Shown here piece by piece: positions 33,101-44,254 of a stretch of 64,000 nt of DNA. The notes below the pieces were generated by a model. It saw only the letters and a program-made list of their open reading frames with translations, ran no database searches and was not told the DNA's origin. The DNA comes from Palaemon carinicauda (taxonomy: Eukaryota > Arthropoda > Malacostraca > Decapoda > Palaemonidae): NCBI RefSeq assembly GCF_036898095.1, contig NC_090744.1:12413158-12477157 (forward strand). The letters run 5' to 3'. Numbering within the stretch: position 1 is the stretch's first letter; each line of letters opens with the position of its first letter. Both the position numbers and the translations under genes were made by a program.

Positions 33101-36100
33101 ATAATGAACCTTTTCCCCTGTGACCTCAAAGACTTTCATCTTCTCTTGTCATGCTGTATTATAGACACAAGCAACATGCTCTTGAGAACCTCATTCCTTT
33201 TGTAAGTAGGCAATGTCCAGATACATTACCCTTATAATGAACCTTTTCCCCTGTGACCTCAAAGACTTTCATCTTCTCTTGTCATGCTGTATTATAGACA
33301 CAAGCAACATGCTCTTGAGAACCTCATTCCTTTTGTAAGTAGGCAATGTCCAGATACATAACCCTTATAATGAACCTTTTCCCCTGTGACCTCAAAGACT
33401 TTCATCTTCTCTTGTCATGCTGTATTATAGACACAAGCAACATGCTCTTGAGAACCTCATTCCTTTTGTAAGTAGGCAATGTCCAGATACATTACCCTTA
33501 TAATGAACCTTTTCCCCTGTGACCTCAAAGACTTTCATCTTCTCTTGTCATGCTGTATTGTTATAGACACAAGCAACATGCTCTTGAGAACCTCATTCCT
33601 TTTGTAAGTAGGCAATGTCCAGATACATAACCCTTATAATGAACCTTTTCCCCTGTGACTTCAAAGACTTCCATCTTCTCTTGTCATGCTGTATTATAGA
33701 CACAAGCAACATGCTCTTGAGAACCTCATTCCTTTTGTAAGTAGGCAATGTCCAGATACATAACCCTTATAATGAACCTTTTCCCCTGTGACCTCAAAGA
33801 CTTCCATCTTCTCTTGTCATGCTGTATTATAGACACAAGCAACATGCTCTTGAGAACCTCATTCCTTTTGTAAGTAGGCAATGTCCAGATACATTTCCCT
33901 TATAATGAACCTTTTCCCCTGTGACCTCAAAGACTTCCATCTTCTCTTGTCATGCTGTATTGTTATAGCCACAAGCAACATGCTCTTGAGAACCTCATTC
34001 CTTTTGTAAGTAGGCAATGTCCAGATACATAACCCTTATAATGAACCTTTTCCCCTGTGACCTCAAAGACTTCCATCTTCTCTTGTCATGCTGTATTATA
34101 GACACAAGCAACATGCTCTTGAGAACCTCATTCCTTTTGTAAGTAGGCAATGTCCAGATACATTACCCTTATAATGAACCTTTTCCCCTGTGACCTCAAA
34201 GACTTTCATCTTCTCTTGTCATGCTGTATTATAGACACAAGCAACATGCTCTTGAGAACCTCATTCCTTTTGTAAGTAGGCAATGTCCAGATACATTACC
34301 CTTATAATGAACCTTTTCCCCTGTGACCTCAAAGACTTTCATCTTCTCTTGTCATGCTGTATTGTTATAGACACAAGCAACATGCTCTTGAGAACCTCAT
34401 TCCTTTTGTAAGTAGGCAATGTCCAGATACATAACCCTTATAATGAACCTTTTCCCCTGTGACCTCAAAGACTTCCATCTTCTCTTGTCATGCTGTATTA
34501 TAGACACAAGCAACATGCTCTTGAGAACCTCATTCCTTTTGTAAGTAGGCAATGTCCAGATACATAACCCTTATAATGAACCTTTTCCCCTGTGACCTCA
34601 AAGACTTCCATCTTCTCTTGTCATGCTGTATTATAGACACAAGCAACATGCTCTTGAGAACCTCATTCCTTTTGTAAGTAGGCAATGTCCAGATACATTA
34701 CCCTTATAATGAACCTTTTCCCCTGTGACCTCAAAGACTTCCATCTTCTCTTGTCATGCTGTATTGTTATAGCCACAAGCAACATGCTCTTGAGAACCTC
34801 ATTCCTTTTGTAAGTAGGCAATGTCCAGATACATAACCCTTATAATGAACCTTTTCCCCTGTGACCTCAAAGACTTCCATCTTCTCTTGTCATGCTGTAT
34901 TATAGACACAAGCAACATGCTCTTGAGAACCTCATTCCTTTTGTAAGTAGGCAATGTCCAGATACATTACCCTTATAATGAACCTTTTCCCCTGTGACCT
35001 CAAAGACTTTCATCTTCTCTTGTCATGCTGTATTATAGACACAAGCAACATGCTCTTGAGAACCTCATTCCTTTTGTAAGTAGGCAATGTCCAGATACAT
35101 TACCCTTATAATGAACCTTTTCCCCTGTGACCTCAAAGACTTCCATCTTCTCTTGTCATGCTGTATTATAGACACAAGCAACATGCTCTTGAGAACCTCA
35201 TTCCTTTTGTAAGTAGGCAATGTCCAGATACAATACCCTTATAATGAACCTTTTCCCCTGTGACCTCAAAGACTTTCATCTTCTCTTGTCATGCAGTATT
35301 ATAGACACAAGCAACATGCTCTTGAGAACCTCATTCCTTTTGTAAGTAGGCAATGTCCAGATACATTACCCTTATAATGAACCTTTTCCCCTGTGACCTC
35401 AAAGACTTCCATCTTCTCTTGTCATGCTGTATTATAGCCACAAGCAACATGCTCTTGAGAACCTCATTCCTTTTGTAAGTAGGCAGTGTCCAGATACATA
35501 ACCCTTATAATGAACCTTTTCCCCTGTGACCTCAAAGACTTCCATCTTCTCTTGTCATGCTGTATTATAGACACAAGCAACATGCTCTTGAGAACCTCAT
35601 TCCTTTTGTAAGTAGGCAATGTCCAGATACATTACCCTTATAATGAACCTTTTCCCCTGTGACCTCAAAGACTTTCATCTTCTCTTGTCATGCTGTATTA
35701 TAGACACAAGCAACATGCTCTTGAGAACCTCATTCCTTTTGTAAGTAGGCAATGTCCAGATACATTACCCTTATAATGAACCTTTTCCCCTGTGACCTCA
35801 AAGACTTTCATCTTCTCTTGTCATGCTGTATTATAGACACAAGCAACATGCTCTTGAGAACCTCATTCCTTTTGTAAGTAGGCAATGTCCAGATACATTA
35901 CCCTTATAATGAACCTTTTCCCCTGTCACCTCAAAGACTTCCATCTTCTCTTGTCATGCTGTATTGTTATAGCCACAAGCAACATGCTCTTGTGAACCTC
36001 ATTCCTTTTGTAAGTAGGCAATGTCCAGATACATAACCCTTATAATGAACCTTTTCCCCTGTGACCTCAAAGACTTCCATCTTCTCTTGTCATGCTGTAT

Positions 36101-36918
36101 TATAGACACAAGCAACATGCTCTTGAGAACCTCATTCCTTTTGTAAGTAGGCAATGTCCAGATACATAACCCTTATAATGAACCTTTTCCCCTGTGACCT
36201 CAAAGACTTTCATCTTCTCTTGTCATGCTGTATTATAGACACAAGCAACATGCTCTTGAGAACCTCATTCCTTTTGTAAGTAGGCAATGTCCAGATACAT
36301 AACCCTTATAATGAACCTTTTCCCCTGTGACCTCAAAGACTTTCATCTTCTCTTGTCATGCTGTATTATAGACACAAGCAACATGCTCTTGAGAACCTCA
36401 TTCCTTTTGTAAGTAGGCAATGTCCAGATACATTACCCTTATAATGAACCTTTTCCCCTGTCACCTCAAAGACTTCCATCTTCTCTTGTCATGCTGTATT
36501 GTTATAGCCACAAGCAACATGCTCTTGAGAACCTCATTCCTTTTGTAAGTAGGCAATGTCCAGATACATAACCCTTATAATGAACCTTTTCCCTGTGACC
36601 TCAAAGACTTTCATCTTCTCTTGTCATGCTGTATTATAGACACAAGCAACATGCTCTTGAGAACCTCATTCCTTTTGTAAGTAGGCAATGTCCAGATACA
36701 TTACCCTTATAATGAACCTTTTCCCCTGTCACCTCAAAGACTTCCATCTTCTCTTGTCATGCTGTATTGTTATAGCCACAAGCAACATGCTCTTGAGAAC
36801 CTCATTCCTTTTGTAAGTAGGCAATGTCCAGATACATAACCCTTATAATGAACCTTTTCCCCTGTGACCTCAAAGACTTCCATCTTCTCTTATGCTGTAT
36901 TATAGACACAAGCAACAT
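27172..36918 (+). repeat. Satellite array, 133/136-bp monomer, about 73 copies
   Basis: Head-to-tail monomers containing ttccttttgtaagtaggcaa, tccagatacataaccc, ttataatgaaccttttcccc and tcttctcttgtcatgctgta. Monomers are 133 bp, or 136 bp when tgtattatag is tgtattgttatag. Variant sites recur: ACACATCAC/ATACATAAC/ATACATTAC, TTTCATC/TTCCATC, GTGACC/GTCACC. Rare variants (cattttctcttg, cctcacagac, taacactta, gaacgtttt) recur at a constant spacing near 3,481 bp, showing an internal 26-monomer duplication. One monomer at 32411 lacks 22 bp. No open frame runs through the array. Confidence 0.98.
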
Positions 36919-36989
36919 TGTTTTCCTCATTAATTTGCATCCTTACATAGTGGTGGTTAACCACTTTTGGTTAACCTTGAGCTAGAACT
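36919..36989. other. Spacer between satellite and LINE
   Basis: Short unique sequence between the last satellite unit and the 3' tail of the minus-strand LINE. Confidence 0.5.
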
Positions 36990-37136
36990 GTTTCTTTACT
37001 TACTTTTACTTTACTTTGATGGCTGCTTTTCCCGTCCCATACAGCAGGGGAACCCCACTCTCTACAGGACCTCCACTGTCTTTTACCTTGTTCGTTCAGA
37101 GTATTTAACATTTTGTATTGCATATTGTTCATCAGA

Positions 37137-37877
37137 TCAGATCAGATTCAGGTTGAGGCTTTGCCTTTGCAACGGCGCCTCTGTGTCTTTTAGTTTTGTG
37201 TTCTTTATTTTCACTAGTTTTTCTCTTTTCATCCACATTTGTTGTAGTACTTTTTTCTTATTTTCAATATTTTCTTCACAAAAAAGGAATTTTCCAACTG
37301 TTTGTGCACTATCTTCTTCGTATGGTTGTTGGAGCTCAATTGCTTTTATTCTTATATCACTAAACTGTGGACAATATAACATAAAGTGGTTAGCATTTTC
37401 TTCTACATCACAGAATACACAGTTTATATTTCCATCTTGGGGTCTGTTTTTTTATATTCAAGCCCAGTGAGTTTGTCCTTGCTCTGAATAATAAAATTGA
37501 CGAAAATGTGTTGTCATACACTTCCTCCTCCTTGATACTATTGCTGATAGTAAGTTCTTTTCTCCCTTATAAATGCTATTAAGGTACCTCAGCTTTCCAT
37601 CCATTACCCTTGTTTTCATAGCAGATGCTCCTACATCCCCTCTCAAGGCTACACTTGCTGTATTCTTTACAACCCCTAACATCCTTCTATACACTCCATT
37701 CTCTATTCTTTGCAACTTTTCTATTTTCGTTTCTGTTAAGTTAATTACGTTTGTTCCATATAATGTAGAAGGTAGTGCTACACTTTTCCAGTATGCTTTC
37801 CCTATCATTATCTTATTACAACTTTTTTCTATGATCGAATATGTAAGATTAGCTAGCTTTTGCGCCTTAACTATCAT
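37137..37877 (-). pseudogene. LINE ORF2 C-terminal region
   Basis: Two open pieces in one frame, 37458-37877 and 37137-37382, separated by stops. The first contains STLYGTNVINLTETKIEKLQ and YRRMLGVVKNTASVALRGDV, the thumb-like region after the polymerase. The second contains MLYCPQFSDIR and matches the Cys/His-containing tail common in CR1-like LINEs. The frame ends at TGA in a short run of GATCT units. Confidence 0.82.
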
Positions 37878-37889
37878 TTAACTTTTCTG

Positions 37890-39194
37890 TGTTTTGAACA
37901 TATTCCTACTATCATCTACCTTGATACCTTGGTATTTAATATTGCTTACTACTCTTATTCCCTCTATATTATCTGGTTTTTCCTTCATATTATAAGTACG
38001 CTACTTTTGTCTCTATTTATGTCTAAACCACACTGCTTTCCTATATCTATCACTTTCCTTATGTTCAATTCAGCATCCTCTATATTCTCAGCAAGCACTA
38101 GGACATCATCAGCAAAAAATAATACTACTAGCTTTATAATATCATTTTAAAACCATTACCTTCCTTTTCTACTTGTTTTATAATCTGATAAGTAATTAAT
38201 TTGAATAATGTTGTAGAGCCAGTACTGTACAGCCTTGTTTTATTCCACTAACATTCAATTTTTGTTCTACTCTTTCCCCTATGTCTAACGTAGTCGAATC
38301 TCCCACATATACTAATGCTATAGAGTTAATTATACTAGTATGTACTTTATATTGCTTTAATGTTTCTATCATCGCTTCCCTTTTTATGGAATCGAAAGCT
38401 TTTTTGAAATCTAAGGAGGCAACTATGAGTTTTTTCTTATTTTTGAAAGTTTCTTCGACCATGTATTGTAAGATGAGTATATTGTCCTCAATCCTTCCTC
38501 CCTCTGTAAATCCCGCTTGACTATCCTCTATGGCATTATTACTTTTTAGATGTCCTTCTATTTCATCTTTTATAAAAGCCATGTATATTTTATATGATAC
38601 ATTTGTGAGCACTATTGGTCTCAATTCCTTTGCTGTTGGTTTGTTTTTCTTTTTTAACATTTTTGTTCTGGATTCTTTCCAGCTTTTGGGTTTTTCTTTG
38701 CTGGCTAGTTCCTCTTTGTAGCAGTTCACTAGCGTATTCTTACATATATCACTTATCATCATTGCTTTGTAATATTCTGGCTTTAGTCCATCTGGCCCAG
38801 CTGCTTTACCTTTCTTTAGGCATTTTATGCATTTTTCTAATTTACCTTTATTCATTTCAGCAGCGGGCATGGGTTTAAATTTTCCTTTAACATTTAGTAC
38901 AGCATCGTAATGCTCCCTTAGATGTTCTGGTATACTATATTCATTTACTACTATAATGTCGTTTTCTCTTCTGAAATTATCCAGGTATTCACTCTCCTTC
39001 TCCTCATTCCAGATCTCTGTTATTCTATTTTCATGTGATTTGTAGACTGTTTTCCAAAATTTTACTAATTCTTCTTTAGCCTCTTCATCTGATAGTTTAT
39101 TTCCTCTATCTCCATATAATTGTATTGCCTCGCTTTTTATTTCTTTGCTATTTCTTAATTTGTTTGTTTTCCCATAGTTTATTGTTTTTATCAT
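37890..39194 (-). pseudogene. LINE ORF2 reverse transcriptase domain, broken
   Basis: The open part 38196-39194 contains KAAGPDGLKPEYYK, LRPIVLTNVSYKIY, QAGFTEGGRIEDNI, motif A SLDFKKAFDSIKRE and motif B SGIKQGCT. The motif C sequence FADD is at 38105-38116 but in another frame, so a frameshift lies between them just after motif B. In working elements this domain makes cDNA at the nicked target. This copy cannot encode a functional enzyme. Confidence 0.9.
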
Positions 39195-39316
39195 CTCTTA
39201 TCTCCCTGGTCTTCTTTTTCTCATATAATGTTATGCTATCTTTCACCAGTATTTGTACTTCTTTCTTCTTATGATTGTATTTTTCTTCTAATTCTGTTTT
39301 TAACCTAATATCTTTT

Positions 39317-40403
39317 TCATTTCTCTTTTTTTCTATTAAGTTCCTTTCTTTCCTTAATCTTTCTCCTTATTTCCTCAGTTACCCAAGGTTGTTCTTTGGT
39401 CTTCCCTTCATTTGTTACCCTTCTCCTATATGTTTTAGCCAAATGTTCTTGTTTTATTTCTGCCATTATTATGTTTAGCTCTTCAATGTTTTTTACATCC
39501 TTGCTGACAAGTTTTCTCTCTATAGATTTCACATATTCGTCTATATCTTTTGCGTCACTGCTATAATATGTAATTTCTTCCCACTTCCCTTTATTGTAAT
39601 TATTTTCGCTATTTGTTTTTGCTTCCAATTCTACTGTTATTAAGTTGTGATCTGATATATCTAATACTGTTTTATCTTCATCTATTTCCATACATTTAAA
39701 TTGTTTATATAGCATATTATTTGCAAGTACAAAATCAATAGCACTATGCTGATCTTGTCTATTCCATGTGTATAGTCCTGAGCACCTTTCATCTCCATTT
39801 AATAGTGTTAGGTTGTGATTACCCATCCAATCTAGCACCATTTCCCCATTTCTGTTTACTTCTTGGTGCCCCAGAAATCCCACGTGGCCGTTAAAATCCC
39901 CCATAAGTAGCAAAGGGGTTGTTTCTCCTGCTTTCTGTATTAATTTTTCACATTCCGCTTTCAATTCTTGATCTCTTTTTCTATCTTCTGTATTTCCTGC
40001 TGCGAAATATACTAGTATTATCAAAAATACTAAGTTGTGGATTTTGCACTGTACCATTATTATATCGCTATGTTTTGTTTATTTCCTCTGCTTCAGTGAT
40101 ATTATTGTTTTTAAAAATTAACATTAACCCACCACCCTTTTTGTCTTTAAAATCCCTTCTTTTTTCTATTTTTAACAGACCTTTACTCAGCTGTATTTTA
40201 TCTATTTTTTGGTGCGTTTCTGTCAAACAAAATATATGAATTTTAGTTGTGTTTATCTCGTTTTCTACTTCTATTAATTTCTGCTTGGTTAGTGCTTGGA
40301 TATTTAACAGGCATATTTTTATACATTGGCCAACTTTTTTGTCTAAATTTATACCTTTTCTAATTCGCTCTGCTTGCGTTTGGTTCTTGACGAAAATTGT
40401 CAT
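39317..40403 (-). pseudogene. LINE ORF2 N-terminal part: AP-type endonuclease, frameshifted
   Basis: The start ATG at 40403 overlaps the end of ORF1 by 44 bp. The first segment (40068-40403) reads LLNIQALTKQKL and CLTETH, the opening of an apurinic-like endonuclease. After a frameshift near 40060 the second segment (39317-40057) has LLLMGDFNGHVG, SAIDFVLANN and DISDHNLI, the remaining catalytic motifs. In active LINEs this domain nicks the target DNA to prime reverse transcription. Two of the frame changes offset each other, since the downstream reverse transcriptase is back in the first frame. Confidence 0.9.
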
Positions 40404-41340
40404 TTCTTACTAGTTCTCCTCTCTTTATGTACCACCCCTGCTCTCCATTTTCTTTTTTCTCTCTCAATTCCTCTAGCAACTTCCTTTCTTTTTCCCTTTC
40501 CCTAAAAGTGAGGTCAGGTGCTATGAAAACTTGTCTCAACTCCTCTTTTGTTGATTTCCTGAGGTGTTTCCCCCTTGCAATTTTTCCCCATTTTTCCTTG
40601 GTGCTTTTAAGCTTAACTAGCAGGGGCCTTGGTTTTTGTCTTTGTCCCTGTTCCTCTCTTTCTTCCCTTGGTTTGCCTAACCTACCCACTTCTTCAATTT
40701 CCACATCGTTCATTCCTAACTCGACATTAATCAAACTCCCACATATATCAAAATCATCTTTCAGCTTTTCATTACTATCAACGTTTGTACTTTCTTTTAT
40801 GTTGAAAATTACTATATTGTTTTTCTTTTTCTCCTTTTCCCTTATTTCTATCATCTCTGCCCTAACTTCCTCCCTAACTACTTCTCTTGTCAGCTGACCC
40901 GTTCCTATCTCATTATTATCCACTAAAGCCCTGATCTCCTTTTTCAACTCTTCTACCGTATCCTGCAGCCCTATGAAATTATCCCTGAGTTCATCATACT
41001 GTTTCCTAAGTTTCTTGTTTTCTGCCTTCAAGTGTTTGAAATCCCCCCGGCAGCTACTACAAAACCATCGGGCATGTTTAGATTCGCTAATTCTCTTAAA
41101 TTCACTTCTGTCTAGTTGTCCACAACCTATGTGGAACCATACATCACACAAATCACATTCTATAGCTTCTTGGTTTGATCTTACCCCTTTTTTGCACCAT
41201 CCGCAGTCGTTTGGACCAGCCATGCTTTCTTCATGGTCAGAGTCGCTTGAATATTCTTCCTCTCCTTTTCCCCTTTTCACTTCCTTCTTTCTCACACTCA
41301 CACCCATTGCACCTTTCACTGCTTCTCTCTTAGACACCAT
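40360..41340 (-). CDS. LINE ORF1 protein with PHD finger and RRM-like domain
   Basis: 326 residues from ATG at 41338-41340. A perfect C4HC3 PHD-type finger is visible: C46, C49, C62, C65, H70, C73, C94, C97, with the usual CDVWFHIGC and WFCSSC segments. A charged coiled-coil region follows (about 100-172). After it comes an RRM-like/C-terminal segment beginning NNIVIFNIKE, with EEVGRLGKPR, RPLLVKLKS and FIAPDLTFREREKE, typical of CR1/Jockey-class ORF1 proteins. The family role is nucleic-acid binding and chaperoning of element RNA; a PHD finger could bind histone tails and bias insertion, but that is speculative. The last 44 bp overlap the ORF2 start in a different frame. The frame is intact although ORF2 is broken. 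Confidence 0.92.
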   Translation of the reverse strand: MVSKREAVKGAMGVSVRKKEVKRGKGEEEYSSDSDHEESMAGPNDCGWCKKGVRSNQEAIECDLCDVWFHIGCGQLDRSEFKRISESKHARWFCSSCRGDFKHLKAENKKLRKQYDELRDNFIGLQDTVEELKKEIRALVDNNEIGTGQLTREVVREEVRAEMIEIREKEKKKNNIVIFNIKESTNVDSNEKLKDDFDICGSLINVELGMNDVEIEEVGRLGKPREEREEQGQRQKPRPLLVKLKSTKEKWGKIARGKHLRKSTKEELRQVFIAPDLTFREREKERKLLEELREKKENGEQGWYIKRGELVRNDNFRQEPNASRAN

Positions 41341-41380
41341 GTTTAATATCTTTTGAGCTTGGTTATGTTATGTTATTCTA

Positions 41381-41446
41381 GCGGCTTTATAATTATCAGA
41401 AGGCACAATCACGTTTCTTCTAAACCACAGTTTACCCTCGTTGCTC
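41381..41446. other. Junction between two LINE remnants
   Basis: The exact 5' limit of the upstream PHD-type LINE and 3' limit of the next fragment cannot be set by eye. Confidence 0.4.
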
Positions 41447-41700
41447 TTAACAATCTGTTGAATCGTCACTGTCAAAAGACTCATGAAATAAGAAAGTCTT
41501 CAGTTTCCTCTTGAAAGCCTTAATGTCTTTAATTATTCGAATGTTTCGTGGAGCTTATTATATAGTCTCGAGGCCGCATATTTAAAGGCTCTGGAGCCTA
41601 AAGTAGACATAAATCTAGGTTCCAACAGTTTAAAGCCATCTGTAATTATTCTCGTGTCGACACGATTTGTTGGCTGCGCAATGCGTAACAATTCTCTTCA
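41447..41700 (-). pseudogene. Second LINE, RT C-terminal fragment (CR1/L2-like)
   Basis: Minus strand: RELLRIAQPTNRVDTRIIT, then LGSRAFKYAASRLYNKL, a one-base frameshift, then NIRIIKDIKAFKRKLKTFLF and a stop at 41447-41449. The pattern G-x-RAF-x-Y-AA-x-RL-(Y/W)N-x-L ... FK-x-x-LKTFLF is the usual C terminus of CR1/L2-type LINEs. It belongs to a different family from the element at 37-41.3 kb. Confidence 0.8.
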
Positions 41701-42589
41701 AGTATTTTGGACGCCCGGTTCTGATTACAGCCATCAATTTTAATTTGTTTGTTAATCTAGAATTAATGTTCAATTTTCCTTTCCTATATCTCATTTGGTT
41801 TTATTTTATATTGGTCCAACAGCGTTTCTTCTTTCTCACCCCCTATTTTAGTGGGTAAAGTAAAGGTACCTTTTAATTCCACAGCACGGTACAGTAATCT
41901 TTCAGCTATCTCAGTGTTATGTTCCAAGTCCCTCTGGGAAAGCTCTAAAGTACATGCAGATATCCAAGATGGTTTTTATTTCCCTTTTTTCATAATTTTT
42001 CATATTTGTTTAAGCTTTTATAAACCCAATAAAGTACAATAAAATAGTTGAGATATAAAGAGGAGTCTGTGATATAGATTTACAGGTATTCATAAATCCA
42101 AGATGTACTAAGAAATCAATAGGTGAACCACAATATGGTGGGTGATTACTTTAGAAATCTATCTGGTTTCTCTAAACTTGTATTTAAGGGTGATTACTTG
42201 AGCTGTATAAACTGTGATATTTTGGCCTCTTAATCTTCCTTTGCTTGGTTTGACTGCTCCTCAGACAGCATGCAAGACATAAAGCTCAAGAGTCATGTAC
42301 GTTTAGTATGTCTTAAGGAATGGCCGTACCATCAATATTTGAAATTTTCCTCATCTAAAGAGAAATGGCATCAATAATCATCCAAAATCTAATACAGTAA
42401 TATATATGATCTTTTGAATAGAAATATGTTAAACCCCATGACACAGATCTTTGTTATATTTTTTTGGAAACTGCTGCATTCTTCAGGTATCAATCTTCTG
42501 TTAAATTGTATCCGGGCAATTTCAATCTCTTTGTCCTGCCATTTTACCCTTGCTGAGCCTAAGTTCATAACTGATTTTTTTTTTTTTTG
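41701..42589. other. Unassigned AT-rich sequence
   Basis: No gene recognised. Upstream LINE coding sequence may continue in decayed form to about 41770. Confidence 0.4.
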
Positions 42590-42830
42590 TTATTGTTATT
42601 ACTAGCTAAGCTACAACCCTAGTTAGGAAAGCAGGAGGCTATAAGCCCAAAAGGGCAAATAGTCCAGGGATGAAAGGAAATAGGAAACATTGAATAGTCT
42701 GCCTGAGTGTATCCTCAAGCAAGAGAACTCCAACCTAAGATAGTGGAGGATGACCATGGTACAGAGGTTATGGCACTACCTGAGACTAGAGAACAATGGT
42801 TTGATTTTGGAGTGCCCTCCTTCTCTAGGG
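42590..42830 (-). mobile_element. Repeat A, minus copy with internal deletion
   Basis: ctaagctacaaccctagttagg, ataagccca, then after a deletion of the AAATATTTTA region, cctcaagcaagagaactcca, gaccatggtacagaggttat and gagaacaatggtttgatttt. It ends near ttggagtgccc. Confidence 0.83.
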
Positions 42831-43124
42831 TCGTCAATGATTGTCAAAGTTAAGGTTCTCCTTTAAAATGTTTTCTGGTCCAATGGGTTTACAAAGGTTA
42901 GGCAGATATTGGTTGATATTGGTTTGTAAATAAAATAGGCAGAGATTGGTTTGTACTCTATGAAACATGCATTTAAAAAGTATACTTTGCTGTTCCATGT
43001 CTTCATTGTTATGTACAGACAACATGAACAAGTTATGTTCTTGGATCAGTTATCATAGCAAGATCATGTTTTAATATTCTTGCGTTTTTTCAAGAGAAAT
43101 ATTGACAATTTTTCTGATTTACAG

Positions 43125-43211
43125 GTCGTGAAGATTGGCATTGCTGAAGCCAAAGAATCGATGAAAAAAATACCTTGGGATCTGAAAGGGCTGGTAGTCT
43201 CAATAATTGCA
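43125..43211 (+). other. Candidate coding exon (87 bp)
   Basis: Acceptor tttttctgatttacag and donor ATTGCA|gtgagt are both strong. The 87 bp are exactly 29 codons, open only in frame 1: VVKIGIAEAKESMKKIPWDL then KGLVVSIIA. Surrounding sequence is AT-rich intron-like DNA. Of all the exon-like segments this has the best combination of splice signals and coding appearance. Product not recognised. Confidence 0.45.
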
Positions 43212-43242
43212 GTGAGTATAAAATTTAGATTTTTATAGCTAA

Positions 43243-43246
<4 letters not shown>

Positions 43247-43319
<73 letters not shown>
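43247..43319. repeat. (CT)n microsatellite
   Basis: About 73 bp of CT dinucleotides, 35 bp after the candidate exon donor. Confidence 0.97.
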
Positions 43320-43324
<5 letters not shown>

Positions 43325-43483
43325 GTTCCGCAAGATATGTGGTAACATTATTAGTTTGTTTAATTAATGAGGACCTTTGCTTCAATAGGCATAGTAGAGA
43401 TGATGATGATGAATTAATTTGTTGTTTTAGGTACTTCTGAGAAGTATTGAAAATAAATCCCCTAAAGACCTTGCAATGTAGGT

Positions 43484-43714
43484 AGTAGGTTGGCCAGTGC
43501 ACCAGCTACCCGTTGAGATACTACTGCTAGAGAGTTATGTGGTCCTTTAACTAGCCAGACAGTACTATATTAGATCCTTCTCTCATTACGGTTCACTTTC
43601 CCTTTGCCTAGACATACACTGAATAGTCTGGCCCATTCTTTACAGGTTCTCCTCTGTCCTCTTACACCTGACAACAATAAGATTACCAAACAATTCTTCT
43701 TCACTGAAGGGGTT
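43484..43714 (+). mobile_element. Repeat A, 5' part only
   Basis: gtaggttggccagtgcacca to caattcttcttcactgaagg and ggttaacta. The rest is missing because the sequence switches to the 3' end of a minus-strand LINE at about 43725. It gives an independent view of the repeat A 5' terminus. Confidence 0.85.
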
Positions 43715-43726
43715 AACTACATATAC

Positions 43727-44254
43727 CAAGGCACTTTCCCCCAATTTTGGGGGTTAGTTGTCATCAAACAAATGCAAGAGAAAAGGGGAACTCTCCTCTC
43801 TACGTTCCTCCCAGCCTGATAAGGGACTCGACCGAGTTCAGCTGGTACTGCTCTGCTAGGGGTGCCACAGCCCACTCTCCCCCGTTTCCCTACTGCTGCT
43901 ACCTCCGCGGTCATCCAAGGCCCCAGAGGAAGCAGCAGGGCCTACTGGAACTGCGTCACAATCGCTCGCCATTCATTCCTATTTCTAGTACGCTCTCTTG
44001 CCCCTCTCACATCTATCCTCCTATCACCCAGAGCTTCCTTCACTCCATCCTTCCTCTTGTACTTCTTCCATCAACTCTTGCATTCATCACCTTCTTTAGC
44101 AGACAGCCATTTTCCATTCTCTCAACATGGCCAAACCACCTCAACACATTCATATCCACTCTAGTTGCTAACTCATTTCTTACACCCGTTCTCGCCCTCG
44201 CTACTTCGTTCCGAACCCTGTCTACTCGAGATACACCAGCCATACTCCTTAGAC
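43727..44254 (-). pseudogene. LINE L1x 3' part, unit 1 (downstream of hAT)
   Basis: Minus strand continues the reverse transcriptase C terminus after the hAT insertion: RSMAGVSRVDRVRNEVARAR, NVLRWFGHVERMENG and VMNARVDGRSTRGR, then a deletion-induced frame change before the end. The 3' UTR and the gccttggtatatgta tail follow. Its upstream piece is at 45768-46137. Confidence 0.88.

Larger units (their letters stand above)
36990..41380 (-). mobile_element. Non-LTR retrotransposon (LINE), near full length, decayed
   Basis: Minus strand, in order: 5' region, ORF1 (PHD finger plus RRM-like), ORF2 (endonuclease, reverse transcriptase, C-terminal Cys-containing tail), about 110 bp of 3' UTR, and a TAAAG-type tandem tail at about 36990-37018. 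ORF1 is intact; ORF2 has frameshifts and stops. The gene order is that of two-ORF LINEs of the CR1/Jockey type. The clade is not assigned. Its 3' end is repeated as a fragment at 22226-22310. Confidence 0.9.

Noticed and set aside
27172..36918. CRISPR-like array
   Set aside because: Monomers are contiguous with no unique spacers; this is a eukaryotic satellite.
40397..41356. Plus-strand open frames rich in Ser/Leu/Phe opposite LINE ORF1
   Set aside because: Antisense shadows of the Lys/Glu-rich ORF1.
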